From: Pseudomonas viridiflava
Lineage (GTDB): Bacteria; Pseudomonadota; Gammaproteobacteria; Pseudomonadales; Pseudomonadaceae
DNA length: 64,000 bases
Assembly (NCBI RefSeq): GCF_900582625.1
Contig: NZ_UTIQ01000084.1
Span: forward strand, 186,001 to 250,000
Reading direction: 5' to 3'
Both the position numbers and the translations under genes were made by a program. Shown here piece by piece: positions 15,415 to 25,460 of this stretch. Numbering within the stretch: the first letter of the stretch is position 1; each line of letters starts with the position of its first letter. Under the pieces are notes generated by a model, which was given only the letters and a program-made list of their open reading frames with translations, made no database searches and was not told where the DNA came from.

Positions 15415-17208
15415 TTAGCCGGCGAACTGCTCGGCGCTCAGTTGCATCAGGCTTTCGCTGCCCGCTTCTACGCCAGCGCGGTGCACCAGGGTGCGGGGCA
15501 GCAGGCGCTTGAAATAGAAGTCAGCCGTCGCCAGCTTGGCTTTGTAGAACTCGGCATCACCGCTGCCGGCGTCGATTTTCTCTTGCGCCACAACGGCCAT
15601 GCGCAGCCAGAAGTAGGCCAACACCACGTAGCCGGAATACATCAGGTAATCGGTCGCGGCGGCGCCGACTTCGTCCGGGTTTTTCATGGCGGCCATGCCG
15701 ACTTTAGTGGTCAGGTCGCCCCACTCTTTATTCAACGTGGCGAGTTGGTTGAACGCTGCCTGTAACTGCGGATGGCTGGCGTTGGCTTCGCAGAATTTGT
15801 GCACCAGCTTGGTAAAGCCACGCAGCAATTTGCCTTGGCTGCCGAGCACTTTGCGGCCGAGCAGGTCGAGGGCTTGAATGCCGTTGGTGCCTTCGTACAG
15901 CAGGGCAATGCGGCAGTCGCGCACCAGTTGCTCCATGCCCCATTCACGGATAAAGCCGTGGCCGCCAAACACCTGCATCCCGTGGTTGGTTACTTCCAGG
16001 CCGGTTTCGGTCATGAAGGCTTTGCAGATGGGCGTGAGGAAGGCCAGCAGGTCTTCGGCTTGCTGACGTTGTTCTTCTGTCTCGGCGTGCAACTGGTCAA
16101 GCAGTTGGGCGCAGAAGTAGGCGAGCGCGCGGTTGCCCTCGTTGAAGGCTTTCATGGTCAGCAACATGCGGCGCACGTCGGGGTGAACGATGATCGGGTC
16201 GGCGGATTTCTCCGGGGCCTTGGCGCCGGTGAGCGAGCGCATTTGCAGACGCTCGGTGGCGTACTTCAGCGCACCCTGGTAGCTCGTTTCGCCCAGGCAA
16301 AGGCCCTGCATGCCGGTGCCCAAACGCGCATGGTTCATCATGGTGAACATGCAGTTCAGGCCCTTGTTCATCTCACCGATGAGGTAGCCCTTGGCGTTAT
16401 CGAAGTTGATAACGCAGGTGGCCGAACCTTTGATGCCCATTTTGTGTTCGATGGAGCCGCAGGAAACCGCGTTGCGCTCGCCGGCTTTGCCATCGGCGGC
16501 AGGCAGGAATTTCGGCACGATAAACAGCGAAATGCCTTTGGTGCCCGCCGGTGCATCCGGCAGCTTGGCCAGCACCAGATGCACAATGTTGTCGCTGAGG
16601 TCGTGCTCGCCCGAAGAGATGAAAATTTTGCTGCCGGTCAGCGAGTAGCTGCCGTCGGCTTGGGGCACGGCGCGGGTTTTGATCAGGCCCAGGTCGGTGC
16701 CGCAGTGCGCTTCGGTCAGGCACATGGTGCCGGTCCAGTTGGCCTCGGTCATCTGCGTGAGGTAGGTCTGTTTCTGCTCTTCGGTGCCGTGGGCGTGAAT
16801 GGCCGCCATAGCGCCTTGGGTCAGGCCGGGGTACATGCCCCAGGCGTAGTTGCTGGAGCCGATCATTTCGCTGAACAGCAAACCCAGCGAGTGCGGCAGG
16901 CCTTGGCCGCCGTAGGTTGGGTCGGCCGACAGGCTCATCCAGCCGCCTTCAGCGAATTGCTGGAAGGCTTCTTTAAAGCCGGTGGGCGTGGTGACGACGC
17001 CGTTATCGAATGTGCATTCTTCTTCGTCGCCGGAGCGGTTCAGCGGCGCGATGACCTGCTCGCAGAACTTCGCCCCTTCTTCAAGAATGGCGTTGACCAT
17101 GTCCGGCGAGGCGTCGGTGGCGCCCATGGCCGCGTAGCCAGCGTGGAAGTCGAACACTTCGTCGACCAGAAAGCGCATATCGCGCAGGGGAGCCTTGTAT
17201 TCGGGCAT
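15415..17208 (-). CDS. Acyl-CoA dehydrogenase, large type, paralogue 2
   Basis: 597 residues; starts MPEYKAPLRDMRFLVDEVF. Conserved TEAHCGTDLGLIKT, FISSGEHD and QVFGGHGFIREWGMEQ, the same architecture as its two neighbours (N-terminal ACAD domain, FAD/acyl domains, extra C-terminal domain). GGAGA lies before ATG 17208. It has its own terminator on the left; the intergenic gap from paralogue 1 is about 330 bases containing REPs, so the paralogues are probably separately transcribed. Confidence 0.93.
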   Translation of the reverse strand: MPEYKAPLRDMRFLVDEVFDFHAGYAAMGATDASPDMVNAILEEGAKFCEQVIAPLNRSGDEEECTFDNGVVTTPTGFKEAFQQFAEGGWMSLSADPTYGGQGLPHSLGLLFSEMIGSSNYAWGMYPGLTQGAMAAIHAHGTEEQKQTYLTQMTEANWTGTMCLTEAHCGTDLGLIKTRAVPQADGSYSLTGSKIFISSGEHDLSDNIVHLVLAKLPDAPAGTKGISLFIVPKFLPAADGKAGERNAVSCGSIEHKMGIKGSATCVINFDNAKGYLIGEMNKGLNCMFTMMNHARLGTGMQGLCLGETSYQGALKYATERLQMRSLTGAKAPEKSADPIIVHPDVRRMLLTMKAFNEGNRALAYFCAQLLDQLHAETEEQRQQAEDLLAFLTPICKAFMTETGLEVTNHGMQVFGGHGFIREWGMEQLVRDCRIALLYEGTNGIQALDLLGRKVLGSQGKLLRGFTKLVHKFCEANASHPQLQAAFNQLATLNKEWGDLTTKVGMAAMKNPDEVGAAATDYLMYSGYVVLAYFWLRMAVVAQEKIDAGSGDAEFYKAKLATADFYFKRLLPRTLVHRAGVEAGSESLMQLSAEQFAG

Positions 17209-17325
17209 GGACGTTCTCCTAGGCAGGGACGCGAGCGCGTCATCGAGACCGACACGCTACTGCCGGCCCGCTGCCCGGGACAATGACGTTGCGCGCGCTG
17301 AATGCGCGCCTATAAGCAGGCGCGC

Positions 17326-18618
17326 CTATGCCGTAGGGCTTGCCACGCGCACCGCGCCGCGACGGTTTTGGCCGTGCTGAATCACGCAGTTGCGCCCCGC
17401 CGCCTTGGCCGCGTACAGCGCACGGTCGGCGGCTTTGATTACTTCTTCAGGCGTGCGCTGCTCGCTCTCTTTTTCCGCCACGCCAATGCTTACCGTCACC
17501 GACACACTGGTGGCCGCCGCCGCGCCGCGCCGCTGTTTGCCTTTGTTGTCGTTCTGCGGACGGTTGCCTTTGTCGCGCAGCTGAATCACGTAGCGCTCAA
17601 CCGCCTGGCGCACTTCTTCCAGGTGCGGTTTGCATTCGTCCAGCGTCTTGCCGGAAAACACCAGGGTGAATTCCTCCCCGCCGTAGCGATACGCCTTGCC
17701 GCCGCCACCGATTTTTCGCAGTTGGCTGGCAACCACGCGCAGCACTTGGTCGCCGACATCGTGGCCGTGGGTGTCGTTAAATTTCTTGAAGTGATCGACG
17801 TCGGCCATGGCGATCACATAATTACGGCCCAAGCGCGGCAAGCGTTCGTTGAGCGCGCGACGGCCCGGCAGGCCGGTGAGCTCGTCGCGGAAGGCCATTT
17901 GATAGGCCTCGTGCGCGACCGCCACGGCCAAAATCAGCATCACCTGGCTGCTCATCACATTCAGGCCATGGGGCAGCAGGAAGGTTTTCGGCAGCATCCA
18001 GCACAACCCGATCAGGCCGACGATTTGCGCGGCGTGCAGCGGGCGCGGCTTGTAGATGTATTGAACGATCAGCCCGATAAACGCCAAGACAAACAGCGGA
18101 TACGCCAGCTGCACCAGGCTCATCCACTCGGCGTGCAGCGACGGCCAGCGAATCTGCGCCAACCATTCGAGCATGCCCTCCGGATAGCGCTGCGCCAGGC
18201 CGAGCACCACGGCGCCGACAGCCAGCAGCACGGCGGAACGTGCCACCAGATCGCGGACCAAGTGGGTGCGTTCCAGCCAGGCCGCGTAAATGCCGTAGAG
18301 CAGCGGCAACAACAGGCTGCACAGGTGAAACACCAATGCCGTCTCAGGCCGCGCCTTGCCGGTGGTGCGGAAAAAGTCGGCTTGGGTGTCGAGCAGAAAG
18401 TAAGCGCCGTAGACCACCACCAGTAGAAACAGCTCGCGCTGGCGGGAATAGATCAGGCAGAACGCGCCGCCGAGAATCAGCAGCAGCGTGGGCAAGACGT
18501 TGAACAGCGAAGTGAAGAACTCGTTCAGCACCGGCAAGCTGGCAGCCGCCATCCCTGCCACTAACAGCAGCAACGAAGGAAGGAAATGGCTGAGGCGAAC
18601 GGCTTTAAGGCGATGCAC
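17326..18618 (-). CDS. Membrane-bound diguanylate cyclase (GGDEF domain)
   Basis: Makes cyclic di-GMP. 430 residues: about seven to eight membrane helices (residues 10-240), then a GGDEF domain with DELTGLPGRRAL, MADVDHFKKFNDTHGH and the active-site YGGEEF. The inhibitory I-site RxxD five residues before GGEEF is absent (the stretch reads GGKAYRYGGEEF), so product feedback by that route is unlikely. A basic, Gln/Asn-rich insertion (KGNRPQNDNKGKQRRG) interrupts the domain before the final strand. The position between two fatty-acid genes suggests nothing specific. Confidence 0.92.
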   Translation of the reverse strand: MHRLKAVRLSHFLPSLLLLVAGMAAASLPVLNEFFTSLFNVLPTLLLILGGAFCLIYSRQRELFLLVVVYGAYFLLDTQADFFRTTGKARPETALVFHLCSLLLPLLYGIYAAWLERTHLVRDLVARSAVLLAVGAVVLGLAQRYPEGMLEWLAQIRWPSLHAEWMSLVQLAYPLFVLAFIGLIVQYIYKPRPLHAAQIVGLIGLCWMLPKTFLLPHGLNVMSSQVMLILAVAVAHEAYQMAFRDELTGLPGRRALNERLPRLGRNYVIAMADVDHFKKFNDTHGHDVGDQVLRVVASQLRKIGGGGKAYRYGGEEFTLVFSGKTLDECKPHLEEVRQAVERYVIQLRDKGNRPQNDNKGKQRRGAAAATSVSVTVSIGVAEKESEQRTPEEVIKAADRALYAAKAAGRNCVIQHGQNRRGAVRVASPTA

Positions 18619-18742
18619 GACACTGTTCCACGGGCCGTCAGAAAGTGGCGGCGAACCGGTGGCATTTTGCCTATTTCCCGCGCGTTCGGCACCGATTCCT
18701 GTCGCAAAATCCTCTTATTGGGAGCCGAGCGGACTTCTTTCT

Positions 18743-18766
18743 GTGGGAGCGGCTTCAGCCGCGATG
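18743..18766. repeat. REP element
   Basis: GTGGGAGCGGCTTCAGCCGC followed by GATG; single copy of the same REP class as 15338-15360. The rest of 18619-18850 shows nothing else. Confidence 0.75.
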
Positions 18767-18850
18767 CTTTTGTTCTACACATGAACGCACCGCAGCTAAT
18801 CGGAATACCGCCCTATCGCTCCCACAGTCAGCCAAAACCCGCCCATAAAA

Positions 18851-18880
18851 AAACCGCCCGCCTTTGCAGGCGAGCGGTTT
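18851..18880. terminator. Bidirectional rho-independent terminator of acyl-CoA dehydrogenase 3
   Basis: AACCGC..GCCT - TTGC - AGGC..GCGGTT with an A7 run before and T6 after. Lies 27 bases beyond the stop at 18907 on the minus strand. Confidence 0.8.
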
Positions 18881-18906
18881 TTTCAACCGGTGGAGCGAGC
18901 TACGAC

Positions 18907-20712
18907 TTAGTAGCCCAGCGCAAAGTCTTCTTCGGCCATGTCCATCAGGTTGTTGGCGCCGGACAGCATGGCTTCAACGTGCGCGCGAGTGCGCGGCAGG
19001 ATGCGCTGGAAGTAGAAGCGCGCGGTTTGCAGCTTGGCTTTGTAGAACGCTTCTTCGGCGGTACCGGCAGCCAGCTTCTCAGCGGCTACACGGGCCATGT
19101 CGGCCCAGAAGTACGCCAGGCAGACATAGCCGGAGTACATCAGGTAGTCGACCGAAGCAGCACCCACTTCTTCGCGATCTTTCATGGCGGCCATACCGAC
19201 CTTCATGGTCAGCTCGCCCCACTCTTTGTTCAGCTTGGCCAGCGGAGCGGTGAACTCGGCAACTGCCTCGTTACCTTCGTTGGTCTGCACGAACTTGTGC
19301 ACGATCTTGGTGAAGCCTTTGAGTGCTTCGCCTTGGGTTTGCAGCACTTTACGGCCCAGCAGGTCGAGCGCCTGGATACCGGTGGTGCCTTCGTACAGCA
19401 TGGAAATGCGGCTGTCGCGAACGTTCTGCTCCATGCCCCACTCAGCGATAAAGCCGTGGCCGCCGTAGATTTGCACGCCGTGGTTAGCGGCTTCGAAACC
19501 CACTTCGGTCATGAAGGCTTTAGCGATTGGCGTCAGGAAAGCCAACAGCGAATCGGCTTTCTTCTTGGCTTCTTCGTCCTGGCTGTATTTGACGATGTCC
19601 ACTTGCTGAGCGGTGAAGTAGACCATTGCGCGGTTGCCTTCGGCGAACGCTTTCATGGTCAGCAGCATGCGGCGAACGTCCGGGTGCACGATGATCGGGT
19701 CAGCGGCTTTGTCCGGCGCTTTCGGGCCAGTCAACGAGCGCATCTGCAGACGTTCACGGGCGTATTTCAGACCACCCTGGAAGCCGACTTCAGCGTGGGC
19801 CAGACCTTGCAGTGCGGTACCCAGGCGAGCGGTGTTCATAAAGGTGAACATGCAGTTCAGGCCTTTGTTCGCTGGTCCGATCAGGTAACCGGTGGCGCCG
19901 TCGAAGTTCATCACGCAGGTGGCGTTACCGTGGATGCCCATTTTGTGCTCGAGCGAGCCACAGGAAACGGCGTTACGGGTGCCGACGCTGCCGTCTTCGT
20001 TCACGTTGAACTTGGGAACGATGAACAGCGAAATGCCTTTGGTGCCTTGCGGCGCGTCGGGCAGGCGGGCCAGAACGATATGGACGATGTTGTCGGCCAT
20101 GTCGTGTTCGCCAGCGGAAATGAAGATCTTGGTGCCGGAAACTTTGTACGAGCCGTCCGCTTGCGGTTCAGCTTTGGTACGCAGCATGCCCAGGTCGGTG
20201 CCGCAGTGCGGCTCGGTCAGGCACATGGTGCCGGTCCACTCGCCGGAAACCAGCTTGGTCAGGTAGGTGTGCTGCTGCTCAGGCGTGCCGTGCTCGGAGA
20301 TGGTGTTCATCGCACCGTGCGACAGGCCTGGGTACATGCCCCACGACCAGTTCGAGCTGCCGACCATTTCGCTCAGTACCAGACCCAGAGACTCTGGCAG
20401 TCCTTGGCCGCCGTGCTCTACGTCGTGGGACAGGCTTGGCCAGCCGCCTTCTACGTATTGTTTGTAGGCTTCTTTAAAGCCAGTCGGGGTTTTAACGCCG
20501 GACTCGCTCCAGGTGCAGCCTTCCAGATCGCCAACGCGGTTCAGTGGCGACAGCACTTGCTCACAAAACTTGGCGCCTTCCTCGAGAATGGCATCAACCA
20601 TGTCCGGGGTAGCATCTGCGCAAGCCGGCAGGCTTTGATAGTGCGCTTCGTAGCCGAGCAACTCGTCGCGTACGAAACGAATATCACGCAAGGGGGCCTT
20701 GTAATCAGGCAT
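18907..20712 (-). CDS. Acyl-CoA dehydrogenase, large type, paralogue 3
   Basis: 601 residues, start [19 protein letters not shown], with [22 protein letters not shown] and [16 protein letters not shown]. Same FadE-like architecture as the other two. Codon use looks more optimised (GCT, GTT, AAC rich) than in paralogues 1 and 2, suggesting high expression. Preceded by tandem PsrA-type operator sites, so it is probably derepressed by long-chain fatty acids. In P. aeruginosa the homologous genes are PsrA targets (established for that species; inferred here). Confidence 0.93.
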   Translation of the reverse strand: MPDYKAPLRDIRFVRDELLGYEAHYQSLPACADATPDMVDAILEEGAKFCEQVLSPLNRVGDLEGCTWSESGVKTPTGFKEAYKQYVEGGWPSLSHDVEHGGQGLPESLGLVLSEMVGSSNWSWGMYPGLSHGAMNTISEHGTPEQQHTYLTKLVSGEWTGTMCLTEPHCGTDLGMLRTKAEPQADGSYKVSGTKIFISAGEHDMADNIVHIVLARLPDAPQGTKGISLFIVPKFNVNEDGSVGTRNAVSCGSLEHKMGIHGNATCVMNFDGATGYLIGPANKGLNCMFTFMNTARLGTALQGLAHAEVGFQGGLKYARERLQMRSLTGPKAPDKAADPIIVHPDVRRMLLTMKAFAEGNRAMVYFTAQQVDIVKYSQDEEAKKKADSLLAFLTPIAKAFMTEVGFEAANHGVQIYGGHGFIAEWGMEQNVRDSRISMLYEGTTGIQALDLLGRKVLQTQGEALKGFTKIVHKFVQTNEGNEAVAEFTAPLAKLNKEWGELTMKVGMAAMKDREEVGAASVDYLMYSGYVCLAYFWADMARVAAEKLAAGTAEEAFYKAKLQTARFYFQRILPRTRAHVEAMLSGANNLMDMAEEDFALGY

Positions 20713-20812
20713 AGCGGTAACCTCTACGATGGGTCCTAGATGGGTGACCGGCTTGGCGGTCTCGTGCGAGATCTCTCTCGATTGCCCGGCGGCTAGGATT
20801 CAGCCCAGCAAT

Positions 20813-20839
20813 CAAACAGGCGTTTGAAACATACGTTTA
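20813..20839. promoter_or_regulatory. Tandem PsrA-type operator
   Basis: CAAAC-AGGC-GTTTG (20813-20826) is an exact match to the PsrA box (G/C)AAAC-N2-4-GTTT(G/C). It shares its last base with GAAAC-ATAC-GTTTA (20826-20839), a one-mismatch second copy. They lie 100-127 bases upstream of the dehydrogenase start at 20712. PsrA is the TetR repressor of beta-oxidation genes, released by long-chain fatty acids. Confidence 0.75.
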
Positions 20840-20874
20840 CGCTGATACCTTGTCAAGCATCGCCCTACAGCCTT

Positions 20875-21618
20875 CTAGGCAAACGCCTCTATCTGCGGCG
20901 CGGCTTCCGCGGGCGAAGCAATACTCTGATACACCTGAAGCGATGCCGCCGCGTCGGCCGGCTTGGCCGTATCGTCAGCCGTGCTGTCTTTGTCGTCTTC
21001 GGCGTTCTTTTCTTCAGCCCGTTCCACGTTCTCATTGCGACGTTGCTGCGCCAGTTCCGCGCGTGCCGCCGATGCCAGCCCTTGGGCTTGCGCCGCTACG
21101 CGGAGGTCTTGGGCGGAAGGATCTGCCGGCGCCAAGGCCGCGCGCATCACCACTTCCATTTTGCTGATAGTGGCTGCCGGGTCGTTGGCCACTGCGCTCA
21201 CGTCAATGCCCACTTCGCCGCCTACTGCATACGCCTTGCCGTCCGGCCCGCGCTGCAGGGTGTAACTGGGCGAGCCAGCATACGCGCCACCTACTGAGGC
21301 ATGGGCAGCCTCATGGGCGCGAACGTCGGAGTCTCGGCTCGACAATTCGGAAATCTTCTGGCGATCCAGTTGTACTTGCTGGGCATTTGCTGCGTCGCCC
21401 TTAGCGGCGCCGCCGTCCTGTGCGGCGTCACCAGGCTTTTCATCAGCCGCCGCCAAGCGCTTGCCATCGGCGGACAACGTCACCGTGGTGGAGGGAGAAG
21501 ACGCAGAGGTTGTGTCAGAGAGGAGCGCCGAAGGCGTGTCGTCGGCAAGCGAAGACGGGCTCAGCGTGGGCGAAGCCTGCGGTAACAGCGGATAACGCGC
21601 AGCACTGCCGATTTGCAT
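20875..21618 (-). CDS. SprA-related putative metalloprotease
   Basis: 247 residues. The low-complexity Ser/Ala/Asp N-terminal part (1-80) leads to a conserved core: RDSDVRAHEAAHASVGGAYAG, TLQRGPDGKAYAVGGEVGID, then a coiled, Ala-rich helix and an acidic/lysine tail. The HEAAH motif (HExxH) in the SprA-related family (putative metalloprotease, CJM1_0395-type) is the suggested zinc site. No signal peptide. The family is common in Pseudomonas; a homologue (PA0505, from memory) holds the same place in PAO1. Activity unproven. Confidence 0.8.
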   Translation of the reverse strand: MQIGSAARYPLLPQASPTLSPSSLADDTPSALLSDTTSASSPSTTVTLSADGKRLAAADEKPGDAAQDGGAAKGDAANAQQVQLDRQKISELSSRDSDVRAHEAAHASVGGAYAGSPSYTLQRGPDGKAYAVGGEVGIDVSAVANDPAATISKMEVVMRAALAPADPSAQDLRVAAQAQGLASAARAELAQQRRNENVERAEEKNAEDDKDSTADDTAKPADAAASLQVYQSIASPAEAAPQIEAFA

Positions 21619-21691
21619 GGGCTTTTCTCAGCGCCCGAGTGGAACAAGCCCGCGAAGGGCCGACCGCCGACGGGGTCAGGCGGCCGTGGAA

Positions 21692-21931
21692 TCAGGCACG
21701 AATGTCGATCAAGGTGCCGAGCACCTCGTCGCTGGTCTCGATCACTTTCGCGCCGGCCTGGGCTTCGGTTTTACCGACGCTCAGTTGCACCAAGTTGTCA
21801 GCCGTGTCGGCTGCATCGGAGTTGCGCGTAACCGAATTGCTCGCGATTTCGGACGCCGCCTGATCAATCCGGCGTTGGCCAGATTGCACGGTGCTTAACC
21901 CGGAGCTGAAAGCACTACCCGAGATTTCCAT
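21692..21931 (-). CDS. Small flagellar rod/hook-like protein
   Basis: 79 residues from ATG 21931 (GAGG six bases upstream; the frame extends to 21946). The N-terminus MEISGSAFSSGLSTVQSGQRRIDQAASEIA and the C-terminus AGAKVIETSDEVLGTLIDIRA imitate the two terminal helices of flagellar rod/hook proteins (FlgB/C/F/G/E), which end with an 'A..KVI.T.DEMLGTLL.I' stretch. Only the coiled-coil ends are present, with no core domain. Role unknown; not near flagellar genes. Confidence 0.65.
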   Translation of the reverse strand: MEISGSAFSSGLSTVQSGQRRIDQAASEIASNSVTRNSDAADTADNLVQLSVGKTEAQAGAKVIETSDEVLGTLIDIRA

Positions 21932-22023
21932 CGCAGACCTCGACAAAGAGAAATTTCTGACGCCAATTTAAGCAGATCGCGCTTAATAAACGTACAACCA
22001 AAAGGCTATGGGAGCGCGGCTGT

Positions 22024-22707
22024 TTATAGCGCCAAATGCGCCAGGTGCAGATGAACTGCCACGCTTTCGGCGGCGGCGTCAGCCAAACGCGGCACGCGAC
22101 CCAGGCACGGCGCGGTCAGCAGCTCGGTCAAAGTGGCCAGGTTTTCATCGAGCCGCGAGGTTTCCGGGTCGACGATATTCGCCACCCAGCCGGCCAATTT
22201 CAGGCCGTCGCGCTCAATCGCCTCGGCGCTCAACACGGCGTGATTGATGCAGCCCAAGCGCACGCCCACTACCAGAATCACTGGTAAGCCCAGCGCTATC
22301 GGTAGGTCGGATAAAAAGCCGCCATCGCCCAGCGGCACGCGCCAGCCGCCCGCGCCTTCCACCACGGTGAAATCCGCGCCTTGGTCGAGCACATGACGCA
22401 CCGGCGCCAGCAACGCTGCCGCCGTCAGCTCGACACCCGCTTCACGCGCCGCCAAGTGCGGGGCGATGGCGGGGGCGAAGGCCAGCGGGTTGACCTCGTC
22501 GTAGCTGAGCGGCAACGAGCACTGGCCGAGCAGCGCCAGCGCATCGCTATTGCGCAGGCCGTCAGCTGTGTTCTCGCTACCGGACGCCACCGGCTTGCAT
22601 GCCGCCGTGCTCAAACCCTGGCGGCGAGCGGCGCACAGCAGCCCGGCGGCGATGGTGGTTTTGCCGACCTCGGTGTCGGTACCGGCGATAAAGAATGCTG
22701 CACTCAT
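22024..22707 (-). CDS. bioD: Dethiobiotin synthetase
   Basis: Carboxylates and closes the ureido ring of diaminopelargonic acid with ATP to make dethiobiotin. 227 residues; the P-loop is [16 protein letters not shown] at the N-terminus, and [11 protein letters not shown] is the second conserved motif. Last gene of the bio cluster; ATG overlaps the bioC stop by four bases (ATGA). Confidence 0.96.
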   Translation of the reverse strand: MSAAFFIAGTDTEVGKTTIAAGLLCAARRQGLSTAACKPVASGSENTADGLRNSDALALLGQCSLPLSYDEVNPLAFAPAIAPHLAAREAGVELTAAALLAPVRHVLDQGADFTVVEGAGGWRVPLGDGGFLSDLPIALGLPVILVVGVRLGCINHAVLSAEAIERDGLKLAGWVANIVDPETSRLDENLATLTELLTAPCLGRVPRLADAAAESVAVHLHLAHLAL

Positions 22708-23510
22708 TTCAGACCGTCCTTTTCCAGCACCGCGTACACCACCTGATAAGTCGCCGGTAAACCCTGCGGCTGGCGAAACTGCTCGTATGCCTGGATCAGC
22801 GCCAAAATTCGCGCTCGTCCGGTCAGGCCGCCGGGCCGGCCAGGGTTGAGGTTGTGGGCGCCGAGGGCTTTGAGTTCATGGGTCAGGCTGCGCACGTCGG
22901 CGTAATGCAATACATGGGGCAGCACACTCAGGCTGCGCACGCGCAAGCCGCTGTCGGCACACAACTGTTGATAGTCGCCGAGCTGGCGGAAGCGGTTGAC
23001 GTGCACATGGCCGTCCACCGCCTGCCAGCTGTCGCGCAACTCCTGCAGCGTGCCAACGCACAGGCTGCTGAAGGCCAGCACGCCGCCTGGGCGCAGTACG
23101 CGTTTGGCTTCACTCAGCACCGCCGCGAAGTCGCCGCACCATTGCACCGCCAGACTGGAAAACAGCAGGTCGCGGCTGGCGTCGCGCAGCGGCAAGCGCT
23201 CGGCATCGCCGGCGATAAAGAGCTGAGCGCCGCCCAGTGGCCGCGCGTGTTGCAGCATGCCTTCGGCGATATCCAGCGCCATGCCGGCCCCGGCGCCAAA
23301 CCGCTCGCCGAGTGCGCGGGTGAAATAGCCGGTGCCGCAGCCGATATCGAGCCAATCAGCCGGCGCCAGCGTTGCCGGCAGCTGTTCCAGCAGGTGATTG
23401 CCGACGGCGCGTTGCAGCTCGGCGACGCTGTCGTAACTGGCGGCTGCGCGGGAGAACGAGGCGGCAACCTGGCGTTTGTCGGGCAAGCCGCTTGCTAACC
23501 GATCAACCAT
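22704..23510 (-). CDS. bioC: Malonyl-ACP O-methyltransferase
   Basis: Methylates malonyl-ACP to start pimelate synthesis. 268 residues from ATG 23510; a frame running up to 23702 is only antisense continuation inside bioH. SAM motif I is [19 protein letters not shown], with [15 protein letters not shown] as post-I. Starts inside the last bases of bioH (8-base overlap) and overlaps bioD at its end. Confidence 0.95.
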   Translation of the reverse strand: MVDRLASGLPDKRQVAASFSRAAASYDSVAELQRAVGNHLLEQLPATLAPADWLDIGCGTGYFTRALGERFGAGAGMALDIAEGMLQHARPLGGAQLFIAGDAERLPLRDASRDLLFSSLAVQWCGDFAAVLSEAKRVLRPGGVLAFSSLCVGTLQELRDSWQAVDGHVHVNRFRQLGDYQQLCADSGLRVRSLSVLPHVLHYADVRSLTHELKALGAHNLNPGRPGGLTGRARILALIQAYEQFRQPQGLPATYQVVYAVLEKDGLK

Positions 23511-24213
23511 TGTGACGACGCCAGAAACGGCATATTTCTTCGGCCACCAGGCCGGCCTGCTCCATTTGAAAGGCGTGGCAGCCGCCCATAAAACGGATCT
23601 CGGACTGGATACCGCTTGCAGCCTCCTCGGGCACCAATGCGTCGCTGTCGCCAAACATGTGCAGCTGTGGCCCCTGGTAAGCCGTAATCGCCTCGCGGAC
23701 ATCTAATGCAGCCAATACGCGCAGGCCGTTCATCAAGCTATTAACGGTCTGCGACGGCGTGCTGCTGATGATCAGTTGCGCATAGTGTTCTGCGTCGTCC
23801 CCGCCCTTGGTACAGAGCCGCGCGAAACGTCGCAGCGTGGCAGCAGGATTCTTCTCGCATCGTTGCATGAAGTCCGCAAAGTCAGCAGGCGGCATACCGT
23901 GCGGCCAATCTTCGCTGGCGACGAAGCGGCTATTGGCCGCCATGGCTATCAGTCCAGCACAGCGATCCTGTCGACGGGCAGCTAGCTCGGTGGCGAGCAT
24001 GCCCCCCAGTGACCAGCCACCCAACCAGCAACCGTCCGGCAACCGTGCATCGAGTTCGTCCAGCCAGTGCCCCGGCACGCTCGAATCAATTTCCGGCAAC
24101 GGCTCGAGCTGAACCTGCAGGTCATTTTCCTCGCACTCCAGGGCGATTTGCAGGATGCCCAATGGCTCGATTCCCAAGCCCCACCCCGGCAACAGCACCA
24201 ATGAATTACTCAT
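23503..24213 (-). CDS. bioH: Pimeloyl-ACP methyl ester esterase
   Basis: Removes the methyl ester to release pimeloyl-ACP for BioF. 236 residues from ATG 24213 ([14 protein letters not shown]); the frame extends to 24252 inside bioF. Alpha/beta hydrolase triad visible: nucleophile Ser in GWSLGG, Asp in FGDSDALVP, His in GGCHAFQ. Overlaps bioF by eight bases upstream. Confidence 0.94.
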   Translation of the reverse strand: MSNSLVLLPGWGLGIEPLGILQIALECEENDLQVQLEPLPEIDSSVPGHWLDELDARLPDGCWLGGWSLGGMLATELAARRQDRCAGLIAMAANSRFVASEDWPHGMPPADFADFMQRCEKNPAATLRRFARLCTKGGDDAEHYAQLIISSTPSQTVNSLMNGLRVLAALDVREAITAYQGPQLHMFGDSDALVPEEAASGIQSEIRFMGGCHAFQMEQAGLVAEEICRFWRRHNG

Positions 24214-25393
24214 TAGGGTTCCCCAACAACGGCCAGCACTCCGCCAACCCATTCAACAATTGCTGCACCTGCGCTTCGCTGTGGGCGGCCGACAAGGTCA
24301 CCCGCAGTCGCGCGCTGCCAGCGGGCACGGTCGGCGGGCGAATGGCCGTGACCATCAAACCGCGTTCACGCAACAACTCGGACAGCCGCACCGCACGCCC
24401 GGCATCGCCAATCATGATCGGCTGAATCGGCGTAAAGCTGTCCATCAACTCCAGCCCCAACGCTTGCGCGCCACGGCGGAATTGGCTGATCAAACTGTTC
24501 AGGTGTTCACGTCGCCAGTGCTCGCTGCGCAGCAATTTAAGGCTTTGCAGGGTGGCGCAGGCCAGCGCGGGCGGCTGGCTGGTGGTGTAGATGTAGGGCC
24601 TTGCGAACTGCACCAGGGTTTCGATCAGCTCTTCGCTGCCGGCGACAAAAGCGCCCGCCGTGCCGAAGGCCTTGCCCAGGGTGCCGACCAGCACGGGCAC
24701 GTCTTCCAGGCTCAAACCGTAATGCTCGACGATGCCGCCGCCATTGGCGCCCAGCGGACCGAAGCCGTGGGCGTCGTCGACCATCAGCCAGGCGCCAGCG
24801 GTTTTGCAGGTGGCGGCCAGGGCCGGCAGGTCGGCGATGTCGCCGTCCATGCTGAACACGCCATCGGTAACCACCAGCGTATTGCCGGCGGGCTCTTTTT
24901 TGTCCGAGCGGGCGATGCGCACGCACAGGCTGTCGGCGTCGTTGTGCAAATAACGGGAAAAGCGCGCGCCGCTGAGCAGGCCAGCGTCGAGCAAGGAAGC
25001 GTGGTTGAGGCGGTCTTCCAGCACCGTATCGCCCTGCCCGACCAACGCGGTAACAGCGCCGAGGTTGGCCATGTACCCGGTGGAAAACAGCAGCGCGCGC
25101 GGCCGGCCAGTGAGGTCGGCAAGCGCCTCTTCAAGCTCGTGGTGCGGCGTGCTGTGGCCGATCACCAAATGCGACGCACCGCCACCCACACCCCAGCGCT
25201 CGGCGCCGGCTTTCCAGGCGGCGATCACGTCGGGGTGGTTGGCCAAGCCCAAGTAGTCGTTATTGCAGAAGGCCAACAAACGCTTGCCGTCGACGACCAC
25301 GTCCGGCCCCTGCGGAGTTTCCAGCAGTGGGCGGTGGCGATAGAGGTTGTCGGCGCGGCGGGCAGCCAGGCGGGCGGAGAGGTCGAAGCTCAT
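24206..25393 (-). CDS. bioF: 8-amino-7-oxononanoate synthase
   Basis: PLP enzyme joining pimeloyl-ACP and alanine. 395 residues, normal. [12 protein letters not shown] near residue 45, the PLP lysine in [13 protein letters not shown], and [10 protein letters not shown]. Starts only 18 bases beyond the T tract of the terminator that follows bioB. Confidence 0.96.
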   Translation of the reverse strand: MSFDLSARLAARRADNLYRHRPLLETPQGPDVVVDGKRLLAFCNNDYLGLANHPDVIAAWKAGAERWGVGGGASHLVIGHSTPHHELEEALADLTGRPRALLFSTGYMANLGAVTALVGQGDTVLEDRLNHASLLDAGLLSGARFSRYLHNDADSLCVRIARSDKKEPAGNTLVVTDGVFSMDGDIADLPALAATCKTAGAWLMVDDAHGFGPLGANGGGIVEHYGLSLEDVPVLVGTLGKAFGTAGAFVAGSEELIETLVQFARPYIYTTSQPPALACATLQSLKLLRSEHWRREHLNSLISQFRRGAQALGLELMDSFTPIQPIMIGDAGRAVRLSELLRERGLMVTAIRPPTVPAGSARLRVTLSAAHSEAQVQQLLNGLAECWPLLGNPNE

Positions 25394-25410
25394 GGCGAAT
25401 CAAAGCTCGG

Positions 25411-25449
25411 CAATAAAAACGCGCCGCCCGGAAAAGGCCGGGCGGCGCG
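25411..25449 (-). terminator. Strong intrinsic terminator between bioB and bioF
   Basis: A perfect 12-bp GC-rich stem (25420-25431 with 25438-25449: CGCGCCGCCCGG / CCGGGCGGCGCG), loop AAAAGG, followed on the minus strand by TTTTTATT. It separates bioB from bioFHCD and must either attenuate transcription or be bypassed. Confidence 0.9.
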
Positions 25450-25460
25450 GGAAAGGACAA

